From assembly GCA_031285975.1 (NCBI GenBank), contig JAITVE010000085.1, positions 1 to 9,616 on the forward strand: a stretch of 9,616 bases of DNA, written 5' to 3'. The notes beneath the pieces are model-generated. The model made no database searches, was not told the DNA's origin, and worked only from the letters and a program-made list of their open reading frames with translations. The stretch comes from Candidatus Adiutrix sp. GTDB lineage: Bacteria; Desulfobacterota; Desulfarculia; Adiutricales; Adiutricaceae. Positions 6,175 through 9,616 of this stretch are shown here, in pieces. Each line of letters starts with the position of its first letter. Positions within the stretch are counted from its first letter, which is position 1. The position numbers and the translations under genes are program-made.

Positions 6175-6251
6175 TGGTCGGGACGACTGGAATTGAACCA
6201 GCGACCCCCTGAACCCCATTCAGGTGCGCTACCAGGCTGCGCCACGTCCCG
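6175..6251 (-). tRNA. tRNA-Pro (anticodon GGG), CCA encoded
   Basis: The 77-base - strand sequence folds as a cloverleaf. The acceptor strand CGGGACG pairs with CGTCCCG, the D arm reads GCGCAGCCTGGTAGCGC, and the anticodon stem CCTGA/TCAGG encloses the loop ATGGGGT. The T arm is GCTGG-TTCAATT-CCAGT, followed by discriminator A and an encoded CCA (6175-6177). The loop gives anticodon GGG with G at position 37, as in bacterial tRNA-Pro reading CCC and CCU. It has its own promoter and terminator. Confidence 0.95.
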
Positions 6252-6260
6252 CAAAAAAGG

Positions 6261-6289
6261 AATATAGTTGAAGCCGTTACATTTGTCAA
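6261..6289 (-). promoter_or_regulatory. Sigma70-type promoter of tRNA-Pro
   Basis: On the - strand TTGACA (6284-6289, perfect) is followed by exactly 17 bases and TATATT (6261-6266, five of six). Predicted transcription starts within a few bases of the mature 5' end at 6251, so the tRNA leader is very short. Confidence 0.85.
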
Positions 6290-6477
6290 GCTCTTTTGTC
6301 GGCCCGCCGTGATTCTCAGGAACCGCGGGGGGTGTATGAGCCGCTCTGCCCCCTGATTGCGCCGCGCCCGTATTGCGCCAAATGGGAGTTGTAAAAACGT
6401 CCGCCCTGAAGCCATCAATAATCCTGCTTGACCTTGAAAGCATATTATGCTAAATAAAATATAATTAAATATAATTA

Positions 6478-6521
6478 ATGGGGCCACTTTATCTGGGGGT
6501 GGCGAAGGCCGGAGGCCCCAT
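6478..6521. repeat. Inverted repeat ATGGGGCC / GGCCCCAT
   Basis: ATGGGGCC (6478-6485) and GGCCCCAT (6514-6521) are exact complements separated by 28 bases. On the + strand the second arm is followed by CTGTTGATTTTCTTC; on the - strand it is followed by the AT-rich block. It could be a terminator or part of a small RNA. No adjacent gene clearly needs a terminator here. Confidence 0.4.
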
Positions 6522-6579
6522 CTGTTGATTTTCTTCGTCATTTGAAGGCTTTATGCAGGCTCCGGCCGCCGCCGGGGGC

Positions 6580-6609
6580 TTGGCAAATGCTCTATGGATG
6601 TTGTATAAT
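6580..6609 (+). promoter_or_regulatory. Sigma70-type promoter of the ATPase gene
   Basis: TTGGCA (6580-6585, five of six at -35) and a perfect TATAAT (6604-6609) are separated by 18 bases. Transcription would start near 6616, leaving a leader of about 80 bases. The leader contains GCTT-GAGC-AAGC (6619-6632) followed by GG and six T, a short hairpin that might act as a weak attenuator. Confidence 0.75.
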
Positions 6610-6696
6610 AAACGGCATGGCTTGAGCAAGCGGTTTTTTCGCCGCCCGAGATATCACAAGTACGCCTGACCACGCCGATTTCACCGAGGTTATTTT

Positions 6697-9549
6697 ATGG
6701 CAGATTTAAGCCGTCGCGGCGCGTCTTCCCTGACAGGCACCGTCAAGGATCAAAGCGCTGAAAGTTTCAGACTGCTGGTGGGCGACTACCTTCTCAAGGC
6801 CGGGCACATCACCCGCGGCCAGCTGGAAGAAGCCACCAAGTGGATCAAGTCCAGGCCGGAAGTCTTCCTGTCCGCCTTCCTCCTGAAAAAGAACTATATC
6901 GAAAGCGGCACCGTCTCCACGGTTCTGTCCCGGCAGTACAACTTCCCCACGATTAATCTCGCCGACCGCGAGATAACCCCGGAACTGACTACCCTTCTGC
7001 CATACGAAACGGCCAAAAAATATATGGCCGTGCCCTATAATAAAAAAGACAACAAGCTCTACGTGGCCATGCTGGAGCCCACCAACGGCCGCCACTCGGA
7101 AGAACTGGCGGCCCTGACCAAGCACCAGATGATGCTCGGCGTGGCCCCCTTCCGCGATATCGTGGAGACCTTCCGCCGCGTCTACGGCATTTCCGATGAG
7201 GAATACAACGCCTTTATGGCCCCCATCGACCCCAAGGACGCGGACGACGCGGGGCCCGTCACCGTCGATAACCTCGGCGCCCTTATTTCCGACGCCCTGG
7301 ACGACTTCGCCTTCGGCGACACCGGGGAAGACGAAGCCCTTTCAGCCGAGATGTACTCGGCGGAAAACAGCACCATCATCAACCTGGCCAACCAGGTGCT
7401 GCTCCAGGCCATCAACGAGGGGGCTTCGGACGTTCACATCGAGCCCTTCGAAAAGCAGTTTTACGTCCGCTACCGCATCGACGGCGCGCTCTACAAGCGC
7501 ACCCGCCTGCCGCTGGAAATCAAGAACGCCCTCATCGCCCGCCTCAAAATCATGTCCAAGCTGGACATCACCGAGCGCCGGGTGCCCCAGGACGGCCGCA
7601 TTAAACTGCGCCTGAGCAAGACCCGCGAAATCGACTTCCGCGTTTCGGCCCTGCCCACCCTCTTCGGCGAATCGGTGGTTCTGCGTATTTTGGACAAATC
7701 GGGCCTGAACGTTGACTTGAGCAAGCTCGGCCTCAGCCAGCGCAACCTTGAGCAGGTCAAGGACGCCATTTACCGGCCCAACGGCATGTTCCTGGTCACC
7801 GGCCCCACCGGCAGCGGCAAAACCGTTACCCTGTATTCCTGCCTGTCGCTGCGGAACACCGACGACGTGAAAATCCTCACCGCCGAAGACCCCGTGGAAT
7901 TCAACTTCTCGGGCGTGAACCAGGTCAACGTGGTCAAAGAAGTGGGCATGACCTTCGCCAAGGCCCTGAAAGCCTTTTTGCGGCAGGACCCCGACATCTG
8001 TATGATCGGCGAAATCCGGGACCTGGAAACCGGCGAAATCGCGGTGGAAGCCTCCATGACCGGCCACTTGGTGCTGTCAACCCTCCACACCAACGACGCG
8101 CCCTCCACCGTCACCCGCCTCATCGACATGGGCGTGCCGTCCTTCAACGTTTCCGCCGCCCTGGTGCTGTGCACCGCCCAGCGCCTTTTGCGGCGCATCT
8201 GCCCCAACTGCAAGCAGCCGGTGAATAAAATGCCGGCCAATAAGCTCATCGAGGCGGGCTACAGCCGCGACGAAGTGGCCTCCATCCAGCTTTACGAAGG
8301 CCGGGGCTGCCCCACCTGCAAGGGTTCGGGCTACAAAGGCCGTTTGGGCGCTTTTGAAATTATGGAAGCCACCCCCATTGTGGCCGAGGCCATTTCCTCC
8401 CAGGTGCCGGAAGCCCAGCTTCGCAAGATCGCCCTGAAGGAAGGGATGCTGACCCTGCGGCAGGACGGCCTCCTCAAAGCCGCCCAGGGCCAGACCACCC
8501 TGGCCCAGGTGCTGGAAAAAACGGTTTTGCAGAAGGAAAGCCTGCCCCATTACCTCCTGAACCCGGACGAACTGATTTTCACCAACGACGACGTGATTAT
8601 CAAGGAAGGCAACACCGACACCAACTTCTACAAGCTCATCCAGGGCAATTTAGGGGTTTATAAGGGCCAGACTCAGATCGCCGAAATTTCGGCGCGGGAC
8701 ACCTTCTTCGGTGAAATGAGCGCCCTGGTGGGCGGGCCCCGCAGCGCCACCATCAGGAGCCAGGGCCGCAGCATCGTCAAGATGTTCCCCGGCGACAAGC
8801 TCATGGAAGTCATCGAGGGTTATCCCGACATCGCCAAAACCATGATGCTGGCCTTGGTTGACCGCCTGGCCAACGCCAACGTGCGCCTGTCGTCCTATAT
8901 GCACGATAAGGCCGAACTGGAACGCACCTACATCGCCCAGCTCACCAGCGCCTCCACGGCCCCCGCCGCGCCCCGGCCCATCGCCAGCGCCCCGGCCCGC
9001 CGCAGCGCGGTGCTGGCCAAGGCCACCGTGGGGGCTCCGGCCCGCTCGGCGCCCGTGGGCAGCCATGAAGTCACCGTGCCCGCTGGCACCATCAGCAGCG
9101 CCCCGGCTGGCGAAACCGCGCCGCGCCCCGCAGCCGGAAGCCCCGTGGCCACGGCAGTGCCCCGCCCGGTGGCCACCAGCGCCACCGCGCCCCGGCCCGT
9201 GGCCGCCGCTCCGTCTGCCACGAGCACGCCCAGGCCGGTGACCGCCACCAGCGCGCCGCGTCCCGTGCCCGCCGCTCCGGCCGCCACCGCTACGCCGCGC
9301 CCCGTGCCCGTCAGCCCGGCGGCCACAGGCACACCGCGCCCGATAGCCGCCAGCCCGGCCGCCGCCAGCGCGCCCAGACCGGCCCCGAGCCCCACGCGGC
9401 CCGCGCCCGGCGGGGCCAAGCTGCCCGAGCGTTTCGCCGCCCCGGACGTGACCCGTCTCCTGACCCCGAAAAATATGGCCGCCGCCACCCCGGCCACCAT
9501 CCGGGTCACCACCGACGCGCCCAAGGCCCGCGAGCTGAAATCGGCCTGA
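6697..9549 (+). CDS. GspE/PulE/PilB-family ATPase with C-terminal cyclic-nucleotide-binding domain and Pro/Ala-rich tail
   Basis: The 950-residue protein is far longer than the usual 500-600 for the family. GspE/PilB ATPases power type II secretion or type IV pilus assembly from the cytoplasmic face of the inner membrane. Residues about 25-165 match the T2SSE N-terminal (MshEN-like) domain. The ATPase core, about 215-600, has EGASDVHIEP (241-250), Walker A GPTGSGKT (369-376), Walker B DICMIGEIRD (433-442), the His box GHLVLSTLHTND (456-467), and zinc-type cysteine pairs CPNC (502-505) and CPTC (538-541). Residues about 620-735 form a cNMP-binding domain; its phosphate-binding cassette FFGEMSALVGGPRSATI (670-686) keeps the Glu and Arg that contact the nucleotide. 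Residues about 752-905 are a Pro/Ala-rich linker with repeated PRPV, followed by a short tail. GAGG seven bases before the ATG supports the start. Whether it is PilB or GspE cannot be decided without the neighbouring genes. Confidence 0.92.
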   Translation: MADLSRRGASSLTGTVKDQSAESFRLLVGDYLLKAGHITRGQLEEATKWIKSRPEVFLSAFLLKKNYIESGTVSTVLSRQYNFPTINLADREITPELTTLLPYETAKKYMAVPYNKKDNKLYVAMLEPTNGRHSEELAALTKHQMMLGVAPFRDIVETFRRVYGISDEEYNAFMAPIDPKDADDAGPVTVDNLGALISDALDDFAFGDTGEDEALSAEMYSAENSTIINLANQVLLQAINEGASDVHIEPFEKQFYVRYRIDGALYKRTRLPLEIKNALIARLKIMSKLDITERRVPQDGRIKLRLSKTREIDFRVSALPTLFGESVVLRILDKSGLNVDLSKLGLSQRNLEQVKDAIYRPNGMFLVTGPTGSGKTVTLYSCLSLRNTDDVKILTAEDPVEFNFSGVNQVNVVKEVGMTFAKALKAFLRQDPDICMIGEIRDLETGEIAVEASMTGHLVLSTLHTNDAPSTVTRLIDMGVPSFNVSAALVLCTAQRLLRRICPNCKQPVNKMPANKLIEAGYSRDEVASIQLYEGRGCPTCKGSGYKGRLGAFEIMEATPIVAEAISSQVPEAQLRKIALKEGMLTLRQDGLLKAAQGQTTLAQVLEKTVLQKESLPHYLLNPDELIFTNDDVIIKEGNTDTNFYKLIQGNLGVYKGQTQIAEISARDTFFGEMSALVGGPRSATIRSQGRSIVKMFPGDKLMEVIEGYPDIAKTMMLALVDRLANANVRLSSYMHDKAELERTYIAQLTSASTAPAAPRPIASAPARRSAVLAKATVGAPARSAPVGSHEVTVPAGTISSAPAGETAPRPAAGSPVATAVPRPVATSATAPRPVAAAPSATSTPRPVTATSAPRPVPAAPAATATPRPVPVSPAATGTPRPIAASPAAASAPRPAPSPTRPAPGGAKLPERFAAPDVTRLLTPKNMAAATPATIRVTTDAPKARELKSA
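9121..9381 (+). repeat. Imperfect 39-bp coding repeat (PRPV units)
   Basis: Inside the ATPase gene, PRP triplets begin at residues 809, 822, 832, 845, 854, 867, 880 and 893. The common spacing of 13 residues (39 bases), with some of 9 or 10, shows an expanded low-complexity repeat. The units read roughly (T/A)PRPV followed by Ala/Ser/Thr/Pro. Confidence 0.8.
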
Positions 9550-9554
9550 GCTGA

Positions 9555-9616
9555 ATGGCGGCGATTTTCCATCTGGATCTCAGCGGCCTGAGCCCGGCCC
9601 AGGCGGTTGTGAAAAC
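9555..9616 (+). CDS. Start of a downstream gene, truncated by window end
   Basis: An ATG at 9555, five bases after the ATPase stop, opens a frame reading MAAIFHLDLSGLSPAQAVVK to the window edge. The tight spacing suggests an operon with the ATPase, so a pilus or secretion component is possible. Only about 20 residues are visible, no strong Shine-Dalgarno is present, and I do not recognise it. Confidence 0.5.
   Translation, partial: MAAIFHLDLSGLSPAQAVVK

Larger units (their letters stand above)
6252..6696. other. Intergenic region between tRNA-Pro and the ATPase gene
   Basis: No convincing protein gene is seen in these 445 bases. They hold the tRNA promoter (6261-6289), a GC-rich unexplained stretch (about 6300-6420), an AT-rich block at 6440-6479 with the 11-base palindrome GCATATTATGC (6440-6450) and a tandem 10-base repeat AAATATAATT (6457-6476), an 8-bp inverted repeat (6478-6485 with 6514-6521), and the ATPase promoter and leader. 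Open - strand frames through this region run across the tRNA and are spurious. Confidence 0.6.

Noticed and set aside
6143..6541. Two - strand frames of 132 and 98 codons
   Set aside because: They read through the tRNA-Pro gene, its terminator and its promoter; the DVAQPGSAPEWGSGGRWF stretch is the well-known false translation of a tRNA-Pro.
6616..6696. c-di-GMP or molybdenum-cofactor riboswitch in the ATPase leader
   Set aside because: None of the conserved core sequences of those riboswitches is visible; only a short hairpin with a T run is present.
8928..9572. 214-codon - strand frame over the end of the ATPase gene
   Set aside because: It is the Ala/Gly/Val-rich complement of the Pro/Ala repeat region with no supporting start signal.
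1..9616. CRISPR array, insertion sequence or phage genes
   Set aside because: No regularly spaced direct repeats with spacers, transposase motifs, terminal inverted repeats or phage-type proteins were seen.

Overview
The window is GC-rich bacterial DNA with compact operons. The content suggests an anaerobe that uses a tungsten- or molybdenum-pterin enzyme: two MoeA-type cofactor genes, an aldehyde:ferredoxin oxidoreductase (AOR), and a GspE/PilB-type secretion or pilus ATPase. This mix would fit Desulfobacterota (Deltaproteobacteria), but nothing here fixes the taxon, so that is inference.

Layout. (1) Positions 1-2207, + strand: the 3' end of a moeA gene, then after 15 bases a MoeA protein fused to a C-terminal periplasmic-binding-protein-like domain. 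(2) Positions 2293-2862, + strand: two small genes. The first is clearly AT-richer than its surroundings and unrecognised. The second has a tail like RelB/StbD-type antitoxins. They end at an intrinsic terminator. (3) Positions 2866-4798, - strand: a complete AOR gene with a strong ribosome-binding site, a near-consensus sigma70 promoter and its own GC-rich terminator facing the previous one. (4) Positions 4811-4850: a perfect 15-bp inverted repeat. It is the likely terminator of the next gene upstream, and it also has the geometry of a ModE-type operator placed just upstream of the aor promoter. (5) Positions 4868-6011, - strand: an AOR-like locus in two overlapping frames. The 3' frame keeps all four cysteines expected to hold the AOR [4Fe-4S] cluster but lacks the pterin domain and the catalytic Glu and His segments. 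(6) Positions 6134-6289, - strand: a tRNA-Pro(GGG) gene with encoded CCA, consensus promoter and terminator. (7) Positions 6252-6696: a long intergenic region with the tRNA promoter, an AT-rich block, an inverted repeat and the promoter of the next gene. (8) Positions 6697-9549, + strand: a GspE/PilB-family ATPase with an added C-terminal cyclic-nucleotide-binding domain and a long Pro/Ala-rich repeat tail. A further gene starts 5 bases later and runs off the window.

How it fits together: the MoeA and MoeA-PBP proteins probably insert molybdate or tungstate into pterin. AOR is the likely customer for that cofactor. The ModE-like palindrome could tie aor expression to oxyanion supply. The split AOR-like locus is the least explained part of the window. 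The ATPase belongs to a separate system whose remaining genes presumably lie to the right.
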